NCBI GenBank assembly: GCA_943325355.2
Contig: CALPPA020000026.1
Coordinates: forward strand, 1 to 12,673
DNA: 12,673 nt
From: Klebsiella pneumoniae
GTDB lineage: Bacteria > Bacteroidota > Bacteroidia > Flavobacteriales > Flavobacteriaceae
Direction of reading: 5' to 3'
Shown piece after piece: positions 6,308 through 12,673 of this stretch (the stretch's first letter is position 1; every line of letters starts with the position of its first letter). The notes beneath the pieces were generated by a model. The model saw nothing but the letters and a program-made list of their open reading frames with translations, made no database searches and was not told where the DNA came from. A program made the translations under genes and the position numbers.

Positions 6308-7162
6308 ATGAATGAAACACTCAAGAGATCAATATCTGGAGCTTTTTATGTAGTTTTATTACTAGTTTCAATACTGTATTCGACTGAAAGTTTTTATATA
6401 TTATTTGGCTTATTTCTCCTTATTGCTGTTGTAGAATTTTGTGATTTAATTCAACTCAATAAAATCACTTCAATACTTTTAGCAATAGTAATTTACCTTT
6501 TATTTTACGAAGCAAATCTCAAACATAACAATTTATTTTCGAATGATGTAGCGCATTATGCAACACTTACGGTGCTTGCAATAACACTTATTGTTTCAAT
6601 TAAGGGTGTTTTATTTCTATTTGATGATAATGAAGTTAAATCAAATATTTTTTCAAAATACACTTACCTGATTGGTTACATAATCCTTCCGTTTGTTTTT
6701 ATCACAAAAATTCCATTTGGTGAAAAAGGATACAATCCAAAAATTATTATCAGTATATTTATTCTTATTTGGACAAATGATACGTTTGCCTATATTGTTG
6801 GAAAATCAATGGGCAAAAGAAAATTATTTGAAAGAGTTTCTCCAAAGAAAACAATAGAGGGATTTATAGGAGGTGTATTATTTGCTGTAGTGGCAAGCTA
6901 TATTATTTCTAAATATTATTTTGACCCAAAGGAATATTATTTTAAAAAGTCGGTTGCAATTTGGATGACAATTGCATTAATAGTGGGAGTTTTTGGCACC
7001 ATTGGAGATTTAATTGAATCAAAATTCAAACGCGCTGCTGGCGTTAAAGATAGCGGAGCAATAATGCCTGGCCACGGAGGCATCCTAGATCGTCTAGATA
7101 GTGTTATATTTGTAGCACCAATTATATTTTTATTTTATCAAATTCTAAACTATGTTTCATAA
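6308..7162 (+). CDS. cdsA: Phosphatidate cytidylyltransferase (CDP-diacylglycerol synthase)
   Basis: CdsA converts phosphatidic acid and CTP to CDP-diacylglycerol, the precursor of the bacterial phospholipids, in the inner membrane. The 284-residue protein is a polytopic membrane protein with about seven or eight hydrophobic segments. The diagnostic CDP-DAG synthase signature spans residues 238-264: SKFKR (238-242), KDSG (247-250), PGHGG (254-258) and DRLD (261-264). All conserved positions are present. A cytoplasmic loop before it carries NDTFAYIVGKSMGKRK and SPKKTIEG, also typical. It begins one base after the LUD gene and overlaps the start of psd by 11 bases, so expression of the three is likely coupled. 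Confidence 0.97.
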   Translation: MNETLKRSISGAFYVVLLLVSILYSTESFYILFGLFLLIAVVEFCDLIQLNKITSILLAIVIYLLFYEANLKHNNLFSNDVAHYATLTVLAITLIVSIKGVLFLFDDNEVKSNIFSKYTYLIGYIILPFVFITKIPFGEKGYNPKIIISIFILIWTNDTFAYIVGKSMGKRKLFERVSPKKTIEGFIGGVLFAVVASYIISKYYFDPKEYYFKKSVAIWMTIALIVGVFGTIGDLIESKFKRAAGVKDSGAIMPGHGGILDRLDSVIFVAPIIFLFYQILNYVS

Positions 7163-7811
7163 AGAAGGCGCTCAATCTATATTACTAGGCACAGTTTTTA
7201 CTGCTGTCGTGCTTTTATTATCAGATAAATTCATTGAAACCTATTGGATTCAAAAAACAATTCAAATAGCAACATTTGCTTTATTGATTATTATTTTACA
7301 ATTTTTCAGAAACCCAAAACGCAACTTCATTCTCAATGAAAACGTAATTCTAGCTCCAGTTGACGGAAAAGTAGTTGTGATTGAAGAGGTTTATGAAGGC
7401 GAATATTTTAAAGAAAAACGCATTCAGGTTTCCATATTTATGTCTCCCTTAAATGTTCACGTAACACGATATGGACTTAGCGGTCTTGTAAAATTCAGTA
7501 AATATCATCCTGGAAAATTTCTTGTAGCTTGGCATCCAAAAGCAAGTGAAGAAAACGAAAGAACAACTATTGTAATCGAAAATAAAATGTTTGGCGAAGT
7601 ACTATATCGTCAAATCGCTGGTGCTTTGGCACGAAGAATTGTCAATTATGCTAAAGAAGGACAACAAGTTATACAGTGTGACGACGCCGGTTTTATTAAA
7701 TTTGGTTCAAGAGTAGACATCTTTTTACCTTTGGGAACACCCATAAATGTTGTGCTTAATCAAAAAGCAATTGGTGGTAAAACTATTATCGCTACAAAAA
7801 TTAATGAGTAA
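7152..7811 (+). CDS. psd: Phosphatidylserine decarboxylase, short (archaeal-like) type
   Basis: Psd decarboxylates phosphatidylserine to phosphatidylethanolamine. At 219 residues it belongs to the short phosphatidylserine/archaetidylserine decarboxylase-related type rather than the longer proteobacterial one. Two hydrophobic N-terminal segments (about 9-24 and 36-51) anchor it. The catalytic region has APVDGKV (D71), the MSPLNVHVTR stretch (H103) and the self-cleavage site FGSR at G185-S186. Cleavage would create a large beta subunit and a small C-terminal alpha subunit of 34 residues with an N-terminal pyruvoyl group from S186. It overlaps cdsA by 11 bases and the acyl-CoA-binding gene by 8. 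The phosphatidylserine synthase that would make its substrate is not in the window. Confidence 0.95.
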   Translation: MFHKEGAQSILLGTVFTAVVLLLSDKFIETYWIQKTIQIATFALLIIILQFFRNPKRNFILNENVILAPVDGKVVVIEEVYEGEYFKEKRIQVSIFMSPLNVHVTRYGLSGLVKFSKYHPGKFLVAWHPKASEENERTTIVIENKMFGEVLYRQIAGALARRIVNYAKEGQQVIQCDDAGFIKFGSRVDIFLPLGTPINVVLNQKAIGGKTIIATKINE

Positions 7812-8073
7812 AAAAGACTTAGATACGATGTTTCTTGAAGCCGTCGAAATTGCTTCAAATATGACTCAGGCATCATTACCACAAGATGTCCAACTAAGAC
7901 TTTATGCATTTTACAAACAGGCAACGTACGGAACATTAAGCTACAATCATTCCGAAAGTTATGATTTAAGAAATGCGTTTAAAACCAATGCCTGGATTCA
8001 GATTAGCCATCTATCTATTGATGATGCCAAAGAACAATACATAGAAATTATAAATTCCTTGTTAGAAAAATAG
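7804..8073 (+). CDS. Acyl-CoA-binding protein
   Basis: This is an 89-residue, all-helical cytoplasmic protein of the ACBP family, which binds long-chain acyl-CoA esters and buffers or delivers them to lipid enzymes. The family pattern is clear: LYAFYKQATYG (33-43, with Y34, Y37 and K38), then FKTNAW (59-64, with K60 and W64), then DDAKEQYIEII with Y79. The frame is open further upstream, inside psd, but the ATG at 7804 gives the normal length and a normal MSKKDLDT start. The start overlaps the psd stop within the string ATGAGTAA, an 8-base overlap that suggests coupled translation. The usual insertion loop after the first helix pair is slightly divergent (SYNHSESYDLRN instead of RPGMLDFKG). 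Confidence 0.9.
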   Translation: MSKKDLDTMFLEAVEIASNMTQASLPQDVQLRLYAFYKQATYGTLSYNHSESYDLRNAFKTNAWIQISHLSIDDAKEQYIEIINSLLEK

Positions 8074-8081
8074 TACTCAAA

Positions 8082-8855
8082 ATGAAAAAGATAACTTTAT
8101 TACTGTCAAATATACTTTTGCTTTCAGTTTTACTTTCCTGTAACAATAAAAAATATACTGAAGTTGTTGATGTGCCCTTGCCAGAAGTGGAGCAGAAAGT
8201 AGCAATAATGGGAGTTCCGGACGATGTAAAGGCCAATGATGGCTCATTCCAACTAGAGAAATTGCCCTATTCTTACAATGCATTGGCGCCAAATATCTCG
8301 GCATCAACAATGGAGAATCATTATTCCAAACATTATTTGACCTATACCAATAATTTGAATAAAGCGATAGCAGGAACACCATTGGAAAATCTCACCATCG
8401 AAGAAGTATTAGCAAAATTAGATACTAGCATTCCCGACATCAAAAATAATGCTGGAGGATATTACAACCATTCGTTGTATTTTAAGTGTATGGGGCCAAA
8501 AGCTGGAGGACAGCCGCAGGATACTCTCGCAGGAGCCATCACCAAAAAGTTTGGCTCTTTTGAAAACTTTAGTTCAGCTTTTAAAGACGAAGCCACGAAA
8601 CAATTTGGCTCTGGATGGGTTTGGCTAATCGTGGATCGTTCTGGAAGCCTTCAAATTACAAGCTCCCAAAATCAAGACAATCCTTTGATGCGAAATGCAC
8701 TAGTTCCCGGGAAACCAATCCTGGCTTTAGACCTTTGGGAACACGCTTACTACTTGGATTACCAATACAAAAGAAAAAATTATGTTGATGCTTTTTTCAA
8801 TGTAATTAATTGGAAAAAAGTAGGTGAAAATTATGAAGAAACTTTGAAGAAATAA
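8082..8855 (+). CDS. Superoxide dismutase lipoprotein, Mn-type by sequence
   Basis: This iron/manganese-family superoxide dismutase (2 O2- + 2 H+ to O2 + H2O2) has 257 residues, about 50 more than a cytosolic enzyme. The extra part is a lipoprotein signal peptide with the lipobox LLSC (C20) plus a linker to about residue 55, so it acts outside the cytoplasm, anchored by lipid. The catalytic domain starts at FQLEKLPYSYNALAP. Metal ligands are H80 (ENHYSKHY), H130 (NHSLYF), D217 and H221 (DLWEH). Gly126 and Gln198 (NQDNPLM) correspond to E. coli MnSOD Gly77 and Gln146, pointing to manganese rather than iron. The start lies 8 bases after the ACBP stop, so it is probably the last gene of the unit. 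Confidence 0.93.
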   Translation: MKKITLLLSNILLLSVLLSCNNKKYTEVVDVPLPEVEQKVAIMGVPDDVKANDGSFQLEKLPYSYNALAPNISASTMENHYSKHYLTYTNNLNKAIAGTPLENLTIEEVLAKLDTSIPDIKNNAGGYYNHSLYFKCMGPKAGGQPQDTLAGAITKKFGSFENFSSAFKDEATKQFGSGWVWLIVDRSGSLQITSSQNQDNPLMRNALVPGKPILALDLWEHAYYLDYQYKRKNYVDAFFNVINWKKVGENYEETLKK

Positions 8856-8870
8856 TGAATCCAAAATCTA

Positions 8871-8909
8871 AACCCTGTTTCATCCCGAGGCTTCGGGACT
8901 GACAGGGTT
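8871..8909. repeat. Nested palindrome between convergent genes, possible two-way terminator
   Basis: Outer arms AACCCTGT (8871-8878) and ACAGGGTT (8902-8909) flank inner arms TCCCGA (8883-8888) and TCGGGA (8893-8898) with loop GGCT. C8881-G8901 and A8882-T8900 can add two more pairs, giving about 16 pairs with small bulges. It is GC-rich against an AT-rich background and fills the 62-base gap between the convergent superoxide dismutase and amylase genes. On the minus strand it is followed by a T-containing stretch (TTTAGATTTT), on the plus strand by AATATAATC. It may terminate both transcripts or be one copy of a dispersed intergenic element. Confidence 0.7.
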
Positions 8910-8917
8910 AATATAAT

Positions 8918-10786
8918 CTACAACTGAAAAATAAACGATTCTGAAGGAGCAATACTAATTTGCGCTTTTCCTTCCCCGTTTTCCACTCGCAATTGCACAC
9001 TATTCTTGTGATACAATTGATCTGTAATTGTATAAGTTCCATCTTTCAAATTCCATTTTTGGATAATATCAGCTGGAATTCGTAGTTCGAAATTACTAGA
9101 AGCCAACGAATAAAAGTTAGTCACAACAATTAATTTTTGCGTGTCAGACCAACGAGTATAGGAATAAATCGCTATGTCATAACCAGGCGTAATATTGCGA
9201 TTGGCAGTTTGTATTTCTTGGAAATTCCCCATCAATGCAGAACTATTGATAGAAAAATTCAACAATCGTTTATAAAAATCTCGCAAGTCTTTTTCCTCCT
9301 GAGAAAGTTGCCCTCCATCAAATTTTCCGCCATTCATCCATCTTTGATGATTAGGAACTCCAATATAATCAAAAATTGAAGTTCGGGAATGGGTTCCAAA
9401 ACCAGCATTTTCATTTCCGGCTTCACCCACTTCTTGACCAAAATAAATCATTGTTGGAGAGGTGCTTATCGTTGCCGAAACAACCATTAATGGCTTCCCT
9501 TTTTCTGGTGTTCCTGCAAATTCAGGACTTGCCAAACGTTGCTCGTCATGATTATCTAAGAAATGCAACATATGATGTTCAATATCAGCCATTCGATGTT
9601 GAATATCGGTTAAGCCATCAGGCCATATTTTTCCTTGAATTACGGCTTTCAAATGATCGTAAGTTTCCACTTTGTCATACAAATAATCCATTTTTCCAAG
9701 GCGAATATAATTGCGATATTCATTTGGATTATACACTTCTGCCATCAAGAAAGCATCTAGCTTTTTTACTTTTATCGCTGAATTCATATAACTCCAGAAT
9801 TCATACGGCACCATTTCGGCCATATCATATCGGAAACCATCCACGCCTTTTTCAGTCCAATACAAGGCAATATCACGGAATTTTTTCCAAGAACTTGGAA
9901 CATCTTTGTCCTTCCAAAAATCGAAATGTTCTTGACAAGATTTAGTTTCAAAACCTGCTGGAAGTTCTGGAAAATCTTTTGAACCATCAGGCCGAATACC
10001 ATAATTTACTTTCACAGTTTCATACCAATCGTTTTTATCAGGCTTTGCCATTCTAGAACCGTTACCTGTCCATTTTGCAGGATATTCGTCGAATTTACCA
10101 TCTATTAACGGATTACTTTCTCCGTTCAATGGTTTGGCTGTATCAGGAATTTCAAAACGCGTATTCGGAATATAATAAAAGTTATTGTCGCGTTTGTATT
10201 CTACCGAAACATCATCATCAGCACCAAAATCTTTTACACCTTTTGGGTTGCTTTTTCCTTCGTATTTTCGAGCAATATGATTGGGAACAATATCAATAAT
10301 AACTTTCATTCCTGCTTTGTGAGTTCGGGCAATCAAGGTTTCAAATTCTTGTAAACGATTTGAAGGATTAACTGCTAAATCTGGGTTTACATTATAATAA
10401 TCTTTCACAGCATAAGGCGAACCTGCACGTCCTTTTACTACTTCTGGATCATCGTTAGAAATACCAATTGAAGTATAATCTCGTACTAAAGCGTGATGCG
10501 GAACTCCGGTGTACCAAATAGATGTAACGCCCAAATCCTTGATTTCCTTCAAAGCTTTGTCCGTAAAATCATTGAACTTCCCTACTCCATTTTCCTCAAT
10601 GGTTCCCCATGGTTTGTTGGTCGTATTTGTATTCCCAAATAATCGAGTAAAAACCTGATAAACAACTTCTTTATTTTGATTTACTGATTCCTTCTTTTCT
10701 GTTTTCATTTTTATTGCTGATGTTTTACAAGCTGCTGCCAAAAGTAATACGCTTATACTTGCAACAATAGTTATTTTTTTTATCAT
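8918..10786 (-). CDS. GH13 alpha-amylase-family lipoprotein
   Basis: This is a 622-residue glycoside hydrolase family 13 enzyme acting on alpha-glucans such as starch or maltodextrins. A lipoprotein signal peptide ends in the lipobox LAAAC (C20), so it is anchored in the periplasm or at the outer membrane. The (beta/alpha)8 barrel shows region I DIVPNH, region II GFRYDMAEM with nucleophile D321, region III MAEVY with acid/base E350, and region IV FLDNHDEQR with transition-state stabiliser D414. A long inserted B domain lies between about residues 185 and 290. The last ~90 residues look like the C-terminal beta domain. No SusC/SusD pair, MalR-type regulator or second glucan enzyme is adjacent in this window. 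I find no perfect TAnnTTTG box upstream. The exact product specificity is not readable here. Confidence 0.95.
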   Translation of the reverse strand: MIKKITIVASISVLLLAAACKTSAIKMKTEKKESVNQNKEVVYQVFTRLFGNTNTTNKPWGTIEENGVGKFNDFTDKALKEIKDLGVTSIWYTGVPHHALVRDYTSIGISNDDPEVVKGRAGSPYAVKDYYNVNPDLAVNPSNRLQEFETLIARTHKAGMKVIIDIVPNHIARKYEGKSNPKGVKDFGADDDVSVEYKRDNNFYYIPNTRFEIPDTAKPLNGESNPLIDGKFDEYPAKWTGNGSRMAKPDKNDWYETVKVNYGIRPDGSKDFPELPAGFETKSCQEHFDFWKDKDVPSSWKKFRDIALYWTEKGVDGFRYDMAEMVPYEFWSYMNSAIKVKKLDAFLMAEVYNPNEYRNYIRLGKMDYLYDKVETYDHLKAVIQGKIWPDGLTDIQHRMADIEHHMLHFLDNHDEQRLASPEFAGTPEKGKPLMVVSATISTSPTMIYFGQEVGEAGNENAGFGTHSRTSIFDYIGVPNHQRWMNGGKFDGGQLSQEEKDLRDFYKRLLNFSINSSALMGNFQEIQTANRNITPGYDIAIYSYTRWSDTQKLIVVTNFYSLASSNFELRIPADIIQKWNLKDGTYTITDQLYHKNSVQLRVENGEGKAQISIAPSESFIFQL

Positions 10787-11061
10787 AATAATTTAATTTT
10801 CTTGATTTTTAGTGCTAATTGTGAAATCCAATCCAAATGAATTAACAACATCTAAATATACTATTTTTTAGCCATCAATTTGAGAATTATTCAAAAACTA
10901 ATCATTAGAATTTGCACTACAACGAAATATAATTCCTTTTTGTTGATAAATTTTTTATCTAAATCGATTACTATTCAAATCGTTTGTCAAAAGTTGTAAA
11001 TAAATCATAATATGGATAAGGGTTGCTTCCTTTTTCTTAAATTTGGCAAAAAATAAATCAA
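10787..11061. other. AT-rich intergenic region between divergent amylase and OstA-like genes
   Basis: This 275-base gap separates two divergent genes and must hold both promoters. For the right-hand gene a good -7 box is visible at 11038-11045. For the amylase no perfect TAnnTTTG is found; TATATTTA and TTCATTTG on the minus strand each miss one base. Small inverted repeats occur at 10898-10908 (CTAATCATTAG) and 10945-10959 (GATAAA-TTT-TTTATC). Either could be an operator or chance in AT-rich DNA. Confidence 0.5.
11038..11045 (+). promoter_or_regulatory. -7 promoter box of the OstA-like gene
   Basis: TAAATTTG matches TAnnTTTG exactly. Predicted transcription would begin near 11050, about 12 bases before the TTG start at 11062. 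A TTG at 11023-11025 is too close to serve as the -33 element, and no other is obvious. Confidence 0.5.
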
Positions 11062-12673
11062 TTGAAGAAAGTTTTCTTTTTCATAAGTTGTTGTTTGGTA
11101 TTTGCTAATTTCCAAAATCTTTTGGCGCAAACACCTAAAAAAATTCTTGTTGAACATTCCGATTTTTTTGATGTAAATCAAATTGAAGCACCAGATGCTG
11201 CTTTGCTTACCGGAAACGTGCGAGTGAATCACGACGGCATTATAATGACTTGCAATAAAGCCTATTATTTCCAAAAAGAAAACTATATCAAAGCTTTTGG
11301 AAATGTCCAATTGGTACAAGGCGACACTTTGTTTTTGAATAGCAAATACGCTGAATACAATGGTGATATGAAAATAGCCTTTGCCACAGGAGATGCTAAA
11401 ATGCGTTCCCCAGAATCGACTCTGGTTACGGATACCATTAACTTTGACCGAAACACTCAAGAAGTCTTTTATAAAACAAAAGGGACGATTACCAATAGAG
11501 ATAATACACTGATTAGTAAATCAGGAAAATATTACGTTGCCGAAAAAAAATTCCAATTCCTAACCGCGGTTACCATCACAAATCCTAAATATGTAATGAA
11601 ATCCAATCATCTGGATTATTACAGCAATTCCGGACATTCATACCTTTTTGGTCCTTCTACAATTACCAGTAAAGCCAATTTTATTTATACGGAAAAAGGG
11701 TTTTATGACACCAAAAAAAATGTATCCCATTTTCTTCGAAAGTCCTACATAAAGTACGATGACAGATTGATTGAGGGGGACAGTCTATATTATGATCGAA
11801 ACAGAGAATTCGCCTCGGCAACCCGAAACGTAATAATCACAGACTCTATAAATCGTGGTATTGTCAAAGGACATTATGCCGAATTATACAAAAATCAAGA
11901 TTCAATGTATGTGACCAAAAGAGCTGTGGCGGTAAACTTTGTCGACAACGATTCGGTTTATATTCACGGTAAAAAAATGATGGTTACCGGCAAAGAAGGA
12001 AATAGAATTATTCGTGCTTTCAATAATGTGCGTTTTTATAAAACCGATATGAGCGGAAAATGCGATTCTATTCATTCTAATTCGAAAATCTCCTTGACTA
12101 AATTGATAGGAAATCCAATTCTTTGGAACGGGGAAAGCCAAATTACTGGAGACGTGATGCATCTCATAGGAAACAACACAACCAAAAAACTAGATTCACT
12201 CAAAGTCCTCAACAATACTTTTATCGTCTCGAAAGACACGCTCGGAACAGGCTTCAACCAAATAAAAGGGCAAAATTTATATGGAAAATTCTTAGAGGGA
12301 AAACTCCACGATGTAGATATTATAAAAAACACAGAAGTCATTTATTATATGCGGAATGAAACCAACGATCTCATTGGCATCAACAAAAACGTGAGCAGCA
12401 AAATCAACATTCTTTTTGACAAAAATGATATTGAAACAATTACCTTTTTTAAGCAAATTGACGGCGAAATATATCCTGAAGCAGAATTACCCGAAAATGC
12501 CCGAAAGCTCCGTGGACTATTCTGGCGTGGCGACGAAAGAATAAAATCGAAAGACGATATTTTTCCTTCAGAAGAAAATATTGAAAACGATAAACTGGTC
12601 ATGCAGGGAAAAGCTGAAGAAGCCAAAGAAAATATCCCGATGAAAATTAGGAAGGAAACTTTGAATTATGATA
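11062..12673 (+). CDS. OstA/LptA-like envelope protein (3' end outside window)
   Basis: An uninterrupted frame of 537 codons runs from a TTG start off the right edge. The start gives MKKVFFFI..., a Sec signal peptide with a probable cleavage after A22 (LLA-QT). The in-frame upstream stop is at 11038-11040 and there is no in-frame ATG in between, so TTG is the best choice. The mature protein is rich in alternating strands with the repeated logic of LptA/OstA domains, such as DAALLTGNVRVNHDGIIMTCNKAYYFQ near the start, then LFLNSKYAEY-, LIEGDSLYYDRN- and GDVMHLI-type stretches. This protein family shuttles lipopolysaccharide across the periplasm or forms part of the transport bridge. The C-terminal portion seen here ends in a charged region (EEAKENIPMKIRKETL). 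The number of missing residues is unknown. Confidence 0.82.
   Translation, partial: MKKVFFFISCCLVFANFQNLLAQTPKKILVEHSDFFDVNQIEAPDAALLTGNVRVNHDGIIMTCNKAYYFQKENYIKAFGNVQLVQGDTLFLNSKYAEYNGDMKIAFATGDAKMRSPESTLVTDTINFDRNTQEVFYKTKGTITNRDNTLISKSGKYYVAEKKFQFLTAVTITNPKYVMKSNHLDYYSNSGHSYLFGPSTITSKANFIYTEKGFYDTKKNVSHFLRKSYIKYDDRLIEGDSLYYDRNREFASATRNVIITDSINRGIVKGHYAELYKNQDSMYVTKRAVAVNFVDNDSVYIHGKKMMVTGKEGNRIIRAFNNVRFYKTDMSGKCDSIHSNSKISLTKLIGNPILWNGESQITGDVMHLIGNNTTKKLDSLKVLNNTFIVSKDTLGTGFNQIKGQNLYGKFLEGKLHDVDIIKNTEVIYYMRNETNDLIGINKNVSSKINILFDKNDIETITFFKQIDGEIYPEAELPENARKLRGLFWRGDERIKSKDDIFPSEENIENDKLVMQGKAEEAKENIPMKIRKETLNYD

Noticed and set aside
9376..9945. A 189-codon plus-strand open frame inside the amylase gene
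   Set aside because: It is antisense to the conserved GH13 catalytic regions and its translation is low-complexity with many His, Leu and Phe, as expected from a shadow frame.
11012..11056. A 14-codon open frame (MDKGCFLFLKFGKK) just upstream of the OstA-like gene, considered as a leader peptide
   Set aside because: The predicted -7 box for the OstA-like gene lies inside it, so transcripts from that promoter would not contain it, and it has no ribosome-binding signal.
11005..11460. A 151-codon minus-strand open frame at the amylase/OstA-like junction
   Set aside because: It overlaps the signal peptide and first domain of the OstA-like gene, which has clear family features, and its own translation has none.
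1..12673. Possible defence island, phage, mobile element, CRISPR array or biosynthetic cluster
   Set aside because: No transposase, integrase, regularly spaced repeat, toxin-antitoxin pair, NRPS/PKS or nuclease-type gene was seen. Every substantial gene belongs to a known housekeeping or envelope family.

Overview
The window is ordinary chromosomal DNA from a member of the Bacteroidota, most likely Flavobacterium or a close relative. This rests on the low GC content, weak Shine-Dalgarno signals, flavobacterial -7 promoter boxes of the form TAnnTTTG, lipoprotein signals, and protein families and gene order that look flavobacterial. I see no tRNA, rRNA, CRISPR array, insertion sequence, phage gene or clear sign of recent gene transfer.

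Layout. Positions 1-1290 (minus strand) hold the N-terminal part of a DEAD-box-family RNA helicase whose motif II reads DEFD, then a NUDIX hydrolase. Positions 1298-2397 (plus) hold pyrE (orotate phosphoribosyltransferase) and a small SRPBCC-fold protein, closed by a strong hairpin terminator. birA (biotin-protein ligase, no DNA-binding domain) runs on the minus strand at 2463-3191. Divergent from it is a long plus-strand block: rsfS (ribosome silencing factor) and ftsH (membrane AAA+ metalloprotease), a strong terminator, then a tightly packed set of a LUD-domain protein, cdsA, psd, an acyl-CoA-binding protein and a lipoprotein superoxide dismutase. A convergent minus-strand gene (8918-10786) encodes a surface or periplasmic GH13 alpha-amylase lipoprotein. 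After a 275-base gap, a plus-strand OstA/LptA-like lipopolysaccharide-transport protein starts at a TTG codon and runs off the right edge.

How the genes fit together. cdsA and psd supply two steps of phosphatidylethanolamine synthesis (CDP-diacylglycerol formation and phosphatidylserine decarboxylation); the phosphatidylserine synthase between them is not in the window. The overlapping acyl-CoA-binding gene fits the same lipid theme. FtsH, RsfS, PyrE and BirA are housekeeping functions. The OstA-like protein and the two lipoproteins act in the envelope.

I found no convincing new multi-gene system. The points most worth a second look are small in scale: two genes whose -7 box sits exactly four bases before the start codon (predicted leaderless or nearly leaderless mRNAs), a terminator whose T-tract runs into the next gene's -7 box, the DEFD variant helicase, a manganese-type superoxide dismutase sent out of the cytoplasm as a lipoprotein, and a nested palindrome between convergent genes.
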